From the NCBI RefSeq assembly GCF_000004075.3, contig NC_026661.2, forward strand, positions 19,248,307-19,312,306: a stretch of 64,000 nt of DNA. The letters run 5' to 3'. The notes beneath the pieces were generated by a model. The model made no database searches. It had not been told where the DNA came from and saw nothing but the letters and a program-made list of their open reading frames with translations. The first letter of the stretch is position 1, and every line of letters starts with the position of its first letter. This document shows positions 11,579-24,178 of the stretch, piece by piece. A program made the position numbers and the translations under genes. Source of the stretch: Cucumis sativus (taxonomy: Eukaryota > Streptophyta > Magnoliopsida > Cucurbitales > Cucurbitaceae).

Positions 11579-14500
11579 ATGGACGATAGCTGTGCTGTGT
11601 GTGCCGATACTCTTGAATGGGTTGCCTATGGGTCTTGCGGTCATCGGGATGTTTGCTCCACCTGCGTTGCTCGTCTTCGATTCATTTGTGGTGATCGCCG
11701 TTGTTGCATCTGCAAGTCCGAATCTGCTGTCGTGTTTGTCTCTAAGGTGAGAGTGCTGCTTTTCCCCGTTCTACGATTGTGTTCAATTCTGGGGGTGTTT
11801 ACTTGTTGAATTCTGATATATTTTTTTTTTCTTTTTTATTCATACGCAATTTGGTTTTTTCCTAAGTGCTCTGCTGCTGTAGTTGCATTCGAATTCTTTA
11901 TGGAATATTTTTTCCCCCTTTACACTCATGAATTTCCGAAACTATTAATGCGCTTTTGTTTTCTGTTCGGTTTAGATTATCGTACTTTAGTACTTGTATC
12001 AAAGGAATGCGGATGCATTTCGAATGTCTGATTATTCTATCCTTTTCTCCTTGCTTCAATGTTAATGTGATGTTTTTTATAGTCCTCTCTTTTTCCATTT
12101 CTTTCTTTGATAGATTAAGGTCTGTTTGGATACTGCCTTGGAAATAAATTTTCATTTTATTAATTCAGAATAGAAACCATAATATTAATGAATTTAGGAA
12201 TAGTGATTTCAATGTGAATAGTAATAATACCTCATAATATCATCTGAATTAAAAAAAAAAAAAAAAAAAAAAGAGAAGAAATGCACCGGTAGGTTGAGGA
12301 AAGGTGAGTTCGAGTACTTAGCTTGATCTCTCATCGGGATTTCTATGTTATTTATGATTTTTTTGTATGGTTTTAGGAATATTGGTGTCCATGACATTGA
12401 TCAAAAGTTCTCCAAATTGCACTCACAATTATTGGTTGCTCTCAGTGTTACCTTCGTGTTTTTGTTATTTCACTGGGCTTATGATGCTCATGATTCTGCT
12501 GTAGGCCTTGGGAGATTACACAAGGACGATTAACGACTTCACAGTCTTTCCTTCAGAACCAAAAGAGGGTCGTTGTGGATCCTATTGGTATCATGAAGAC
12601 ACACAAGCATTTTTTGATGATGCTGACCACTACAAGATGATAAAAGCAATGTGTAGATTGTCATGCAGTGTGTGTGATAAGATAGGTGAAGATCAACCAA
12701 ATGATGCCTCAAAGCGCCGAGGAAGATTTCGGAATATTGAGCAGCTAAAGGGTCATTTGTTTCATCGACATAAGTTGTTTATGTGCAGCCTTTGTCTGGA
12801 AGGCAGGAAGGTATGCTTATTATTCCTTTAAAAATTTTCTGGTATGTTGGACATTGAAACTCATAGCCTGATTACTCTAAGTAGATATTTTTTATCAAGG
12901 AAGAGAATATAATTTTTAAAAAAAGTGTGTTTTATTTGTTATATATGCAACACAAAATATTGTGGAAAAAATGTAACAAAATAAAGCTAAATATAAATTA
13001 AAAGAAAAAAGAAAAAGCAGTGGAGTATTCTATCCCGTTCGATGAGTAGTCTAAAGAATACCTTTTTAGTTGGATGGAGAGAGGAACAGAGCAAAAGGGA
13101 GGGAGAGGGAAAAATTTAAAACCAATCAACTTAAGATCATAACTCAGGACTCTGAAGCTGCTGGAGAATTTCAAGCCAGGCGATGGACCAATATGTATGT
13201 ACATGAAGTGCGATAATATATTAAACATAGAATAATATCAACAGTAACAAAAGAGAAAAATAATTTTGCCACCTCATATTCATGTTAACTTTTTCAGATG
13301 TCTGATATTATAGCCTATGTCTTATAGTCCATGGGTATGATGACCATAATTGAACATGAAACAGAAATTTTCTTTTCTTTTCTTTGATTGCAACCATAGT
13401 GCTGATTAGGTTTTCTGGTGTGTCTCAGGTTTTTATTTGTGAGCAGAAGCTATATAATAGGGCACAATTGAATCAGCATATACACACTGGTGACTCTGAG
13501 GTGGACGGAAGTGAGAGTGAGAGAGGTGGTTTCACTGGGCACCCTATGTGTGAATTTTGCAGAACTCCATTTTATGGAGATAACGAGTTGTATACTCATA
13601 TGTCAACTGAGCATTATACATGTCATATATGCCAAAGGTAAACTAAACATGGCTTGAGTGTGACTAGGGTTTATAGTTTAAACTAAACTTGGCCGCCAAT
13701 GTATAACTGAACTGGACCAAATTGACAACGTTTTGTTTTTCATTTGAACAACCATCAATTATTTAATTTGTTTTTTAGTTGTCTTGGTTATCAACTCGTT
13801 TAATCAGAATTCCTTTTCTTTTGAAAGGAATCTTTGGTTAAGTTAATTTTATTCATGAATCTGTCAGAAAAATGAATAGGTGAGTTGGGATTATAAAGAA
13901 GGATCTAAAAGACCTGAACCAATCAATTCTTTTCTTGTTCCATTATTCTTCTCTAGGGAACCAAACCTTTCAATTTTCAAAATCTCAAGTTGGAAATTTA
14001 ATGGTACCGAATGGATTCAACTCTGTACCTTCATCCTTTTTCATTTTTATCTTAGCGAAGATTAAAAATTGTTCCATTTTTTGTGGTTGCAGGCTCCACC
14101 CTGGACAATATGAATACTATAAGAATTATGATGACCTAGAGGCAAGTTGTTTATCGACAATATATTGTCTTTTCAATCACTGTTTTGAGTTTTGAGCTTT
14201 AAGTCTAATATAGTGAGCTTCTTTGGGCAACAGATCCATTTCCGACAAGGACATTTTCTTTGTGAAGATGAAGCCTGCCTTGCTAAGAAGTTTGTTGTGT
14301 TCCAATCTGAAGCAGAAATGAAGGTAACTTGGGACATGGAAAGAAAGGCATTTTTTATGTGTTTAGTTAAAGGCTCTAGGTTGCTCCATTACACTGCATC
14401 ATCTCTTCATGTCTACTTGTTTATATTTCAGAGGCACAATACTATTGAACATGGTGGCAAGCTATCTCGATCTAAGCGAAATGCTGCTTTGCAGGTATTT

Positions 14501-16450
14501 ATTACTTCTCTTCCAGTTCTGCTTTTAAGACCCTATTTGGTTTTTCAAATTTGTGCTTGTTTTCTATATTTGTAATTATTGTTTTCATTTTTCCTAGGTA
14601 TCCTAGTTTCCAAAAATAAAAATAAGTTCTTAAAAGTTATTCTTTCTAGTTTTCAATATATGGCTTGGATTTCGATGATACTTGTATATGTGGACAACTT
14701 GACATAGAAATCAATAAGTGAAGGTAGTGTAAGGTTTAATTTTGAAATACCAATTTGGTTATAAATGGGATTTAAGAAATTCAATTTGTGTTTTGTATGC
14801 CATTTTTTAATCTTATTCCCTTTTCCTGCATTATTTATCACTTAACATTGTCTTTTCCAGATACCAACCAGTTTTCGGTATCGAAGAAGTAACGACCAAG
14901 ATAATCGTCGTGGCAGACGAACATTTCGTCGTGATTCTTCGGATGATCTACTTTCTTTGGCCCTTCAAGAAAGTTTTGAAACAGCCAATGTTGATGACAA
15001 CAATCATGACCCATTACCTAGCGGACAAGTAGCCTCAGATCAGGAAAATTTAAGCAACGTTGACCCGTTGATTGAATCATTCGAAGCATTAGCAACTACA
15101 GATCCTGAATCAGCTTCTCGATACCTTCAAGCCTTGGGCCATTCTAGGAATTCCCAATTGGAGCAATCATCCTTTCCTCCCCTTTCAACTGCATCTAGCA
15201 GTAGCCATCCAAAGCCCAATCAGGACAAAGACATTATACATAATAACAGTATGGCAGCTCATCTTCGGCGCCAGAGGAATAATGTGACCGTTCTAAATTC
15301 TGCAGGTTGGCCAAAATCAAGTCGTGCCCCAGTGCTACCATCAAATAACTCATCTCAAGCTTGGCCAGCAATAAATTCCAATCATGCAGCTTCAAGCAGT
15401 TCTGGGCAGACTAAGGGGGTTGCCACCATTAATAATGGCCCTTCAGTCTCTGCTTATGCAAATGCTGCTCAGATGCATCCAAAGCCTCGATCTACTTCTT
15501 CAAGTGGGTCAGGCAGTAGCAGTAGGATCAGCCACTCTGCTTCCGCGCCCAATCTCACCGACATTGCACATACCGAACCATCAGTTAACGAATTCCCTCC
15601 AGTATCTGCAGCACATGCACGGAAAGTGCCATCAAGTAGCCAAAGTTCAATGAACATGGAAGATGTCCAGACAGCAAACAAATCTCTAGTTGAAAAGATA
15701 CGTGCTGCACTTGATTTTGACCAAGATAGATATTCCATTTTTAAAGATATATCTGCACAATATCGTCAGGGTCAGATTGACACGGAAATGTATCTAGACT
15801 GCGTGCAACAGTTTGGTTTGTCACATCTTTTGCTTGAGTTGGCTAGGCTCTGTCCTGATCCTCAGAAACAGAAAGAACTTGTGGAGACCTACAACGCTAG
15901 TTTTCATAAAGATGTGTTCCCAGTCAATGGTAGGGCCCAAGATAGTATTCAAATTAAAGACAAAAGTAAGGGGAAAAAAGGTAAAGGGAAATCTATAGAA
16001 GTTAAAGACAGCAGTTCCAAAGACAAATTAGCAGATAGTATCATGAGCAGTGTTCGGGAATTGCAGTCGAGCTACAGGCCACCAGATGAAGATGTAGAGG
16101 TATTATCAAAGGGTGAGTATCGTACTTCGAAAGGGAAACTGAAGATATCTTCTGACGACCAGCAAGGTGGGACAGGAAGACAAAAGAGTCAACCGTCTAC
16201 TGGTCTATCGAACCAAAGCACTGGGGATGGTGGTGGTGGTGGTGGGGGGAGCAAACAAAAAAAGAAAACTTCCAAGTTTCATAGAGTTCGTTTAGGCGAT
16301 GGATCGGTTGCTGCACTCTTGGATCTAAAAAACTCCAATCTCGGTTCAGACCCTGACCCAGATGAAAGAGTAGAGGACAGGAACAATGGTGCAGGGGCAT
16401 TGCCTGTTCGGGGCGTTTGGCGAAATGGAGCCCAAAAGCTCTTCTCCTAG
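11579..16450 (+). CDS. HEL2: RING/C2H2 E3 ubiquitin ligase of the HEL2/ZNF598 type
   Basis: HEL2/ZNF598 proteins bind collided ribosomes and ubiquitinate small-subunit proteins to start ribosome-associated quality control. Seven exons: 11579-11746, 12505-12810, 13429-13637, 14093-14141, 14234-14323, 14432-14494, 14861-16450; phases join to 825 codons (824 aa). The N-terminal RING uses C5, C8, C20, H22, C26, C29, C42/43 and C45. C2H2-type fingers follow (for example MCEFC...H...H and HYTCHIC in exon 3, HFLCEDEAC in exon 5). The C-terminal half is Ser/Asn-rich, low complexity, with a glycine run near 16,230 and a conserved terminal GVWRNGAQKLFS. Intron 4 (14142-14233) begins with GC (GAG|GCAAGT), a GC-AG intron; no GT alternative keeps the frame. 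In-frame GTG/TTG upstream are not used; ATG 11579 starts exactly at the RING. Confidence 0.93.
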
Positions 16451-16822
16451 CACAAGTTTGGTGAAATGTAACATTTTGTGGATATAGAAGCAACATAATT
16501 CGATTGATCTGTCTGAGGATTTGTACAACCAGATGGGTCGAACTCGAAAGGATGGTGAAATTTTGCATCGGTGATGAAAGCAATGGCTGTAATGTGGTGG
16601 CACATGCTTTCTTCAATATTTTCTGAGTTTTATCATTTTGATATATATCATAGTGTGGATAATATGATATGTTTCTTTTTGTGTTGAAGTGGGAGCATAA
16701 TGAAGAAACTTCTGATGTTTAAGTAAACCTCACTTCTCTGTATTTAACTTCTTTATACGGTCTTATGTTTCCACAAGGGAATGCTTAGCCTTTCAGAAAC
16801 TGCCAAGTTGATGCTTTTTGTG
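16451..16822 (+). other. 3' flank of the HEL2-type gene
   Basis: It holds the 3' untranslated region (no long open frame) and reaches the point where similarity to 29,314 onward begins. No separate gene is seen. Confidence 0.5.
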
Positions 16823-17087
16823 TATCCAACATTTCTTTTGAAATTTTACTATTGTTTTTCCCATAAGATTCCCACTTTAATCGAGTTTTGAGTTCCCCTG
16901 TTAAAGACATCTTATTTGGAGGAATAAAAGTGTATTATGCTCACAGTTTTTCAATCCAATTTTACTAAATTGAAATTTGCCTTTGCATATTTGTATTTTA
17001 AAAACCTATTTTGAATCCTCTTTCCTTTTTTTCAAAATAACTTATTTTTTAAATTAAATACTCGAAAATGTAATTCTAATACATCAT
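16823..17087 (+). repeat. outlier of duplicated block, copy A (pairs with 29,314-29,599)
   Basis: This 265-base stretch matches 29,314-29,599 in the same orientation with a few per cent differences and a small indel (copy at 29 kb has extra bases after GCTCACAG). It sits only about 65 bases upstream of the main copy A block, while its partner lies 7.9 kb upstream of the main copy B block. The simplest reading is that one side lost, or the other gained, the intervening 7.9 kb. Confidence 0.8.
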
Positions 17088-20059
17088 TAACCTATTCTTT
17101 TTAAAGGTAATTTCATATTATTAGTGATGCAAGTGATTCGAATCAAAATGAATCAAAATATAGTAAAATTTCATTTATTTATATAAAGACATCGATATAC
17201 TTTTATAAAATCTAAAATTTTACTATATTTTATAAATAGTTTCAACCGTTTTATAATTTACAATAAAAATACATGTGTTTGACAATTTATTCTACAAGTA
17301 CAAGTTTGTTTGATTTGCTATATACTAAAAATACTTTTATTAATTTTAAATTGCAATAAAAAATGGTCATATGGGAATAGTAGTTGAAAGTGGCCAATTG
17401 ACCATAAAACAATTGCCAAAGATGAGATGAGACAAAGAAACTTTCACTATATAAACTATCACTATATAAATGCTTATTGTTTTCTAATGCATGTACCTTT
17501 TAGAGATGAGATGAGACAAACAAACACCTAATAATTGGAACTAAATGAGAATGAAAAATAAAATACATCAATGTGTAAGTTTTTACATTTTTAGAATTGT
17601 TTTGAAAGCATTAATGCTTTTCAATTCCACCTCAAATTTGTATTAAAAATCCACAATTTTAAATGAATAACAACTACTTTTGTTTAATTAAATTATACTA
17701 AATAGGAAAAGTTTCACTTCACTCTCTCATTTTGCAAATTGTCTTTAAATAAGATGAAAATTGTTAATGTGTGATGACATCATTTAATTTGCAACAAGTA
17801 AATAAAATATTGATTAGGTAATTCATATCAACCATACCTTTCAATATTAAATAATACACTATAGCAACATTGATAGTCTGTATAGTGATCGTAATCAAAT
17901 CACATATATAAGTGCTTTCTAACCTTTACACATCATTTTCCATATTTCATTTTCACGAAAAGCCATAAAGTTTTTAACAAATTTAAACATTAATGGTATT
18001 TTTAGAACAAATTCCAAAATTCCAAAATAAAAAATAATTTAACTCAAGATGTAATGATATAATTGAAATAAATATATTCTAAATATACGCGTAAAAGATA
18101 TAACTTATTGTTTTTAATTAAACACTTAAAATATATTCTAAATATATGTGTGAATATTTATTAAATTAATTGAACTGACTTGAAATTTTATTGAGTGTTG
18201 AATATGTTTTAAAATCATTTTATTTTGTTTTGTTTAAAAAAACTAAACATGTATTATTATTGCATTGCATAGGAATCTTTGTTAAGTTCATGCATGTAAT
18301 AGCTTTATAGGAGGATTCTCCCTTTACAATCCCACATGAAATCAGTTTACTAAGCTTAATTTGTTTTGAGTTATATTATAGATATGTGGTATTAAACTTA
18401 TGGTCAAAATTTAATTAGGTGACATCACATCATACTTTATCTCAACTTGAGGGTATATTATTCTAAGCCACACAAGTAATTTCTTTAAGAAAAACAAAAT
18501 TTGATAACAATATCCTAATCTAATTCCACCATGAGTGCCAATACAAATATACAAATATACAAACATAATAGTTATGCCACGTGTCAAACCCTATGGTTAA
18601 AAGTTTGGTTATGATGATTTTCAAAATTCCTTTTGTAAGGAAAGAAAAAGAAAAGGGAATTTTATGTAATGCATCCTTGGTTGGTGACCAAAAATTACTT
18701 TATCTTCACCTACCTTCAATTAATGAATTAGGAATTCTTACTGCAAACTTGGGTTGGTGATGATAGCAACATTTTAAGTGAAGTTTTAAATTTTTTTTAA
18801 AAAAAACCTAAATAAAATTTAATTATAGATTTATTAGGTAAAAGTTAAATCGTAAACTTTATTCTTATGGTTTAACTTTTGTTTTTATTTTAGAAATATC
18901 AATATCGAGAGAGAATTGAGATGTTGTATTCATGGTCTTATAAAATGTTATGAACGAAAGAATATAAATGTTACTAAGATTAAAATATATTATGTTGTGT
19001 TTGATAAATTTACAAACTTTTAATTTTCTATCTATTCTCTAAATGTTTAAATTTTATAGGTAATGTATCATTTTATAATAATTTTGTTTTAAAATTATAA
19101 GTTAAAAGGCTTTATATTAAACAAAAATATATTTAATTTAAGATTATTAAAAATTGTAAAATATGTTAAAAGTGTGTAGGCATGAAGATGGTGGTGTGGT
19201 AACAATTTGCCTTAAAATGAGTGCGAGAAGGGAGGTGTTGAGTCGCACTCCTGGTCGCGTGTTTCCAAGAAAACTCTCTCAATTTAACCTTCACACTACA
19301 CCAATCTTAGTATTCCAACAAGTCAATTCCAACTCCAACAATATACCTCAATCAAATTAGTGAAAAAGAGTTGTGAACCACAAACCATGTACCCAAACAT
19401 TTTATTTCTTTTTTAGTTTAAATATCTCGTATATAATATTTAAAATATTTTCTACTTGTACAAAGATTCCTCGTTTACTTTTTCTTGCCATAAATTCTAT
19501 TAGGACAGTAACTTTTTCTATACTCTAAATAGTAAGTTTCAAAGTGTTCAAGTGCATCATGCATGCCAAGACATGTTCTCAAGAGTGACACTAAAAAACT
19601 AAAAACAAAAAGCATTTATGAAATCCCAATTTAATCAAATCCTAAATATTTTTCACTAAAAAAATGGAACATAAATGGGATATTTTTGTTTTCAAATTGG
19701 CAAGCCAGCATGCAGCACGTTGTTGACGTGTCCTTCCACGTCGGATTCTATTTATATATTTTTACCACAGTAAAAAGAGAATAAAATTAAAGTCGTTGAC
19801 TCTTCTTTAGCCGGAGAAGCGCGTGAAGCTGATGCCGGATACAAATCGGCAAAGCCCCGACACGTCATCGAGATGCTAGTATCAAATATTGTCCCTTGGA
19901 TCTCCCTTCACCAACTCTATTTGAACGGTCACGATCTTCCACGTCCAACGTTCGGAAGAATCTTTTCGAAATGCCATGACTAGTCCCTATAATCCTCCCT
20001 CTTGGCTCCCTAGGGCATCCCAACCGGTTATTCCGGTAGCCGGGAAGGTGGCTGGACGC

Positions 20060-20067
20060 TATAAATA
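20060..20067 (+). promoter_or_regulatory. TATA box of SAM synthetase copy A, with ACGT motifs upstream
   Basis: TATAAATA lies in a stretch that is nearly unchanged between the two gene copies (about 19,690-20,190 and 42,715-43,208). Upstream, both copies keep several ACGT cores (near 19,716, 19,724, 19,737, 19,862 and 19,940), the usual targets of plant bZIP and related factors. The leader exon ends with TCATCAG|GT at 20,191. Confidence 0.7.
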
Positions 20068-20191
20068 CCTGCTTTGTTCTTCTCGTAGTCCTTGTACCGT
20101 TGAGCTTCGCCTTCTAATTGAGCTCTGGTTCGGTTGGCGTTTTAGCTCGATTTCTTTCTCTCTTTCAGATCTACGCTGCCGATTTCATCAG

Positions 20192-20996
20192 GTTTGCGAG
20201 CTCTGTTCCACCATTTTTCTTTTCGTCAATCTTTGTTTTCTCATTTCCTCCTTTCCTCCTTTCTTCGATGGTTTATGAATGGATTTAGGGGAATTTTCTC
20301 TTTTTTGTATTCTAGTGGTACTGGTAGATTTGTTTCAAGTTTGTTTCTCTATTCTTCCAGATCTGACAGTTTCTTTTGAATTTTTCTTTCGGAATTAGTG
20401 AAGGATACTTCCATACTGTTTTGTGCTCTCTGAGATTCTGGATCTCGGGCGTTGGGGTTTTTTATTGGCTTTTGGTACCTATGTTTCGTTTGTCAGCTTG
20501 TATTTGTCATTGTTGAATCGTTCGATCCGGTTTGTAAGTAAAATAAATTTTGTGGGCGCACTTGTTTTCCACGGTTTTCGTCTTACGGTTTCATGATTCC
20601 CTAGATCTCTGGTTAGGGCTAGGTTTTTTGTTGGTAATTGGATTTAGTAGGGGACTGTCTCTGTGGTTCAATTGCAGATCCAGTCATCTTCTACATGAGT
20701 GTAGGACTCCTTAGGGAAGATCTTGTGTTTTCTAATTTTAATTTTGTTGCTTCCCTGCTTTTGAACCTGTTTGGTTGTTCAGATTCGTCGAGTCATTTCC
20801 ATTTATTAAAAGTTTCTATAATTTTCTTTGAATCTTCTGAATCTGTGCTTGTATTACCCAGATTTCTATAATCCTATCTTGATTTCAAGTGTGTTGATAT
20901 TTTCAAGCTTAAGCAATACTGATGTGACTAAAACTTAACTAATGGACTGAGTGTTTTTTTGTACGCGAACTAATATGGTGTTTTGTTATGTTTCAG
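20192..20996 (+). other. 5' leader intron of SAM synthetase copy A
   Basis: GT at 20,192 (after TCATCAG) and a TTTCAG acceptor at 20,996, two bases before the ATG. The sequence between is T-rich and has no continuing frame. Leader introns just before the ATG are typical of plant SAM synthetase genes. The copy B intron (43,209-44,020) differs at few places, the largest being about 16 extra bases near 43,362. Confidence 0.85.
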
Positions 20997-20998
20997 AG

Positions 20999-22180
20999 AT
21001 GGAGACCTTTCTATTTACCTCAGAATCCGTAAACGAGGGTCATCCCGACAAGCTCTGTGACCAGATCTCCGATGCGGTGCTTGACGCCTGCCTAGCTCAG
21101 GACCCCGACAGCAAGGTCGCATGTGAGACCTGCAGCAAGACCAACATGGTCATGGTCTTTGGAGAGATCACCACCAAGGCCAATGTGGACTATGAAAAGA
21201 TTGTTCGTGACACATGCCGAAACATTGGATTCATTTCCGACGATGTGGGTCTTGATGCTGACAACTGCAAGGTCCTGGTTAACATTGAGCAGCAGAGCCC
21301 AGATATCGCTCAGGGTGTTCACGGCCACTTCACAAAGCGCCCTGAGGAGATTGGCGCTGGTGACCAAGGGCACATGTTTGGCTATGCCACTGATGAAACC
21401 CCTGAATTGATGCCTCTTAGCCATGTCCTCGCCACCAAACTGGGTGCTCGCCTCACTGAAGTTAGAAAGAACGGCACCTGCCCCTGGTTGAGACCTGATG
21501 GCAAGACCCAAGTCACTGTTGAATACTACAACGACAATGGCGCCATGGTACCCGTCCGTGTCCACACAGTTCTGATCTCCACCCAACACGACGAAACCGT
21601 CACCAATGACGAAATCGCCACAGACCTCAAAGAGCATGTCATCAAGCCAATCATCCCCGAGAAGTACCTCGACGAGAAGACCATCTTCCACCTTAACCCT
21701 TCAGGCCGTTTTGTCATTGGTGGCCCTCATGGTGATGCAGGTCTTACCGGACGCAAGATCATCATCGACACCTACGGTGGTTGGGGAGCTCACGGTGGTG
21801 GTGCTTTCTCCGGAAAGGATCCCACCAAGGTCGACAGGAGTGGTGCCTACATTGTGAGACAGGCTGCTAAGAGCATTGTCGCCAGTGGGCTTGCACGTAG
21901 GTGCATTGTCCAAGTCTCTTACGCCATCGGTGTGCCAGAGCCACTATCCGTTTTCGTCGATACATACAAAACCGGGAAGATCCCCGACAAGGAAATCCTG
22001 GAAATCGTGAAGGAGAACTTCGACTTCAGGCCAGGAATGATCACCATCAACCTTGATCTAAAGAGGGGTGGCAATGGCAGATTCTTGAAGACTGCAGCAT
22101 ATGGACACTTCGGAAGGGACGACCCAGATTTCACCTGGGAAACTATCAAGCCACTCGAGTGGGAGAAGCCTCAATCTTAA
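20999..22180 (+). CDS. SAMS: S-adenosylmethionine synthetase, copy A
   Basis: Makes S-adenosylmethionine from methionine and ATP in the cytosol; SAM feeds methylation, ethylene and polyamine synthesis. A single coding exon gives 393 aa, the usual plant length. Visible motifs: N-terminal [15 protein letters not shown]-binding GAGDQG (119-124), GGGAFSGKD (266-274) and the C-terminal [13 protein letters not shown] region. Residues 71-73 are DTC in the family-typical [12 protein letters not shown]. Residue 114 is Arg, where I recall Arabidopsis MAT1 having the nitrosylated Cys. An in-frame upstream extension lacks family similarity and lies in the leader intron, so ATG 20,999 is the start. GC is high through the exon, with C-ending codons, as in highly expressed genes. 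Only two single-base differences and one complex indel separate it from copy B. Confidence 0.97.
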   Translation: METFLFTSESVNEGHPDKLCDQISDAVLDACLAQDPDSKVACETCSKTNMVMVFGEITTKANVDYEKIVRDTCRNIGFISDDVGLDADNCKVLVNIEQQSPDIAQGVHGHFTKRPEEIGAGDQGHMFGYATDETPELMPLSHVLATKLGARLTEVRKNGTCPWLRPDGKTQVTVEYYNDNGAMVPVRVHTVLISTQHDETVTNDEIATDLKEHVIKPIIPEKYLDEKTIFHLNPSGRFVIGGPHGDAGLTGRKIIIDTYGGWGAHGGGAFSGKDPTKVDRSGAYIVRQAAKSIVASGLARRCIVQVSYAIGVPEPLSVFVDTYKTGKIPDKEILEIVKENFDFRPGMITINLDLKRGGNGRFLKTAAYGHFGRDDPDFTWETIKPLEWEKPQS

Positions 22181-24178
22181 ATGGATAGCGGATTCGTTTG
22201 GTGGTCTCTAATTCCTTACAATTCAATATCTGGGGATTGTTGTTACTTCATGATGAATGATTTTCGTGTTATCTTTTTTCTTTTTTCTGCTGCTTTATGT
22301 TCTCCAAAGCAAATTATATTTGTTCTATTTCCTTTTCCTAGTTTAAATCTTCTTGTAATATTTTTAATATTCTAAATACTATCAATGGAATGAAAAATCA
22401 TTTTGTTAAAAACCTTTTTCTCCCTTCCATTATTTCTTCTTTATTTAATGATTTTGAGTTGATGATGTTTATACACTATGCTATAATCTTGCGGATGAAA
22501 TGGGGTTTTAATATTTGATCAATTTCTTATCCTAAAGTGAGTAAATGACCCCTACTTGCTTAACTCACCTAATCATAAACCTAACAACCATCAAATTAAA
22601 ACATTTAATATAATTAAAGTTGATTACCTCTCACTAAATTGTTAATGATTGGTACAAATCCTTCTACCGTAGTTAAAGTGTCATTACTTGCTTACGTGTT
22701 TAACATTTTGTTTTTATCTAAGAATGTCAAACGTGCATTTTCCTCTTCAATAAATTACATGTGGAATGAGGTTAGGATATATTAGCTCAAATTGACCATG
22801 TCTATCTTTAATTATCAAATTAGACTATAATAAGATGGGAATTTAAACCTCAATTGGAAACCCCAATGGGACCAAAAACCATTTGTTAAATAAAATAGCC
22901 TACAAAATGATTAGTTATTAGTTACTAAAAATGCTGTGGCTCTCAAAATCCTCTTTTAAGTCAAAGCAAACTTTGGCCAATGAGACATTTACAAATAAAA
23001 GCTTAGTCAATTGGACTTCCTTCCATTTTGAACATTCCTTTTTGTAGGGACCAAAAATGAGAAACAAACTCTGATTTTGGATATTATATAATAAGTTGAA
23101 TAATAAATTAAAAATAAAGGAGATTTCTATAAGAAAACTCTCGTAAACCTAAGTTTTTATGTGATTATGTGCATAATTTAAAATTACCTTTATCTATTAT
23201 TAATATAATATGAATATTTTGTCAAATTTGTTATTTTTTACAATTTTCCTTTTCTCATATAATTATTTAAAATAATAACAGTACAACTATTTAAATAACT
23301 TTTAAACATATTTTAAAAAAAATAGGAAATTAGAATAACTTATTCCAAAAATGTAAAGAACAAACACACTTATAGTAAGAAAAACTAAATCCACTTGTCC
23401 TTCAAAATTCAAAGACAAAAAAAAAAGTAACTTTTGTGAAGCTTAAATTCATGGCTTAAATAAGAGAAAAGTCTTACAATAAATATAATACAACAATTAA
23501 ATTTAAAATATTAACGGATATAGTAAAAATGTTTTAAAAAATAAAAATTATAAAAATTATAAAAAAATATAACAAATCTAGCATTAGCTACTTTTGTTAA
23601 AATTTTAGGGCATAATTATTATTCCTAAACACCTTATCAATGATTGTCACACAGAAATTGGAAATTTCATTGTCTCTAAAGTATTTTTGGGCCTTCAGTG
23701 AGCTTTTTGGACAATTTCTATGAATTAAAGGTACAATATGTTTTCTATTTTTAGAATTATTTTTAAGTTTTCCTACATTTATAGGAGGGGAATTGTTATG
23801 AATAATAAAAAGTGAATAAGTTGAATAAAATTTATTACTTTTTAAAGTGTACTCTATTATTTTGTCATTTTGACTATTATCTGTGAGTCTAACCCCTTAA
23901 AATGCCACCGTTACATTTACCCTCTATTTTTCTTCACATCATCTCTAATAAGATCTAGATATGGGCTGGCTCGTTGGACCACGTTGGGCCAAAGGGCCCA
24001 TATCACTCAAACCATTTTAATCCAAAATTAAATTGACCTAAAAATCTTGTTATGAGCCATTTTAACTCTCTAGAAATACATATATGAATAGAATTTTAAA
24101 ATCAAATATATCATAATCTATTTTAAGTTTATTTAATAAAGTCAAAGATAAATGTATCAATATCAAATTTAGAAATAA
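22181..24178 (+). other. 3' region of SAM synthetase copy A and spacer to the kinase remnant
   Basis: The first 200 bases are the 3' untranslated region, nearly the same in copy B. The spacer to about 23,160 matches 45,400-46,190 with roughly 1-2 per cent substitutions. From 23,160 to 23,800 the two copies align only in patches. No gene is seen. Confidence 0.7.

Noticed and set aside
16823-17087. Considered as an independent dispersed repeat
   Set aside because: Its close position next to copy A and the same orientation and order on the copy B side fit the segmental duplication better; a genome search could still change this.
21092-21691. 199-codon open frame antisense to SAM synthetase copy A (201 codons at 44,116-44,721 in copy B)
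   Set aside because: A shadow of GC-rich, codon-biased coding sequence on the other strand; it lacks family similarity and start context.
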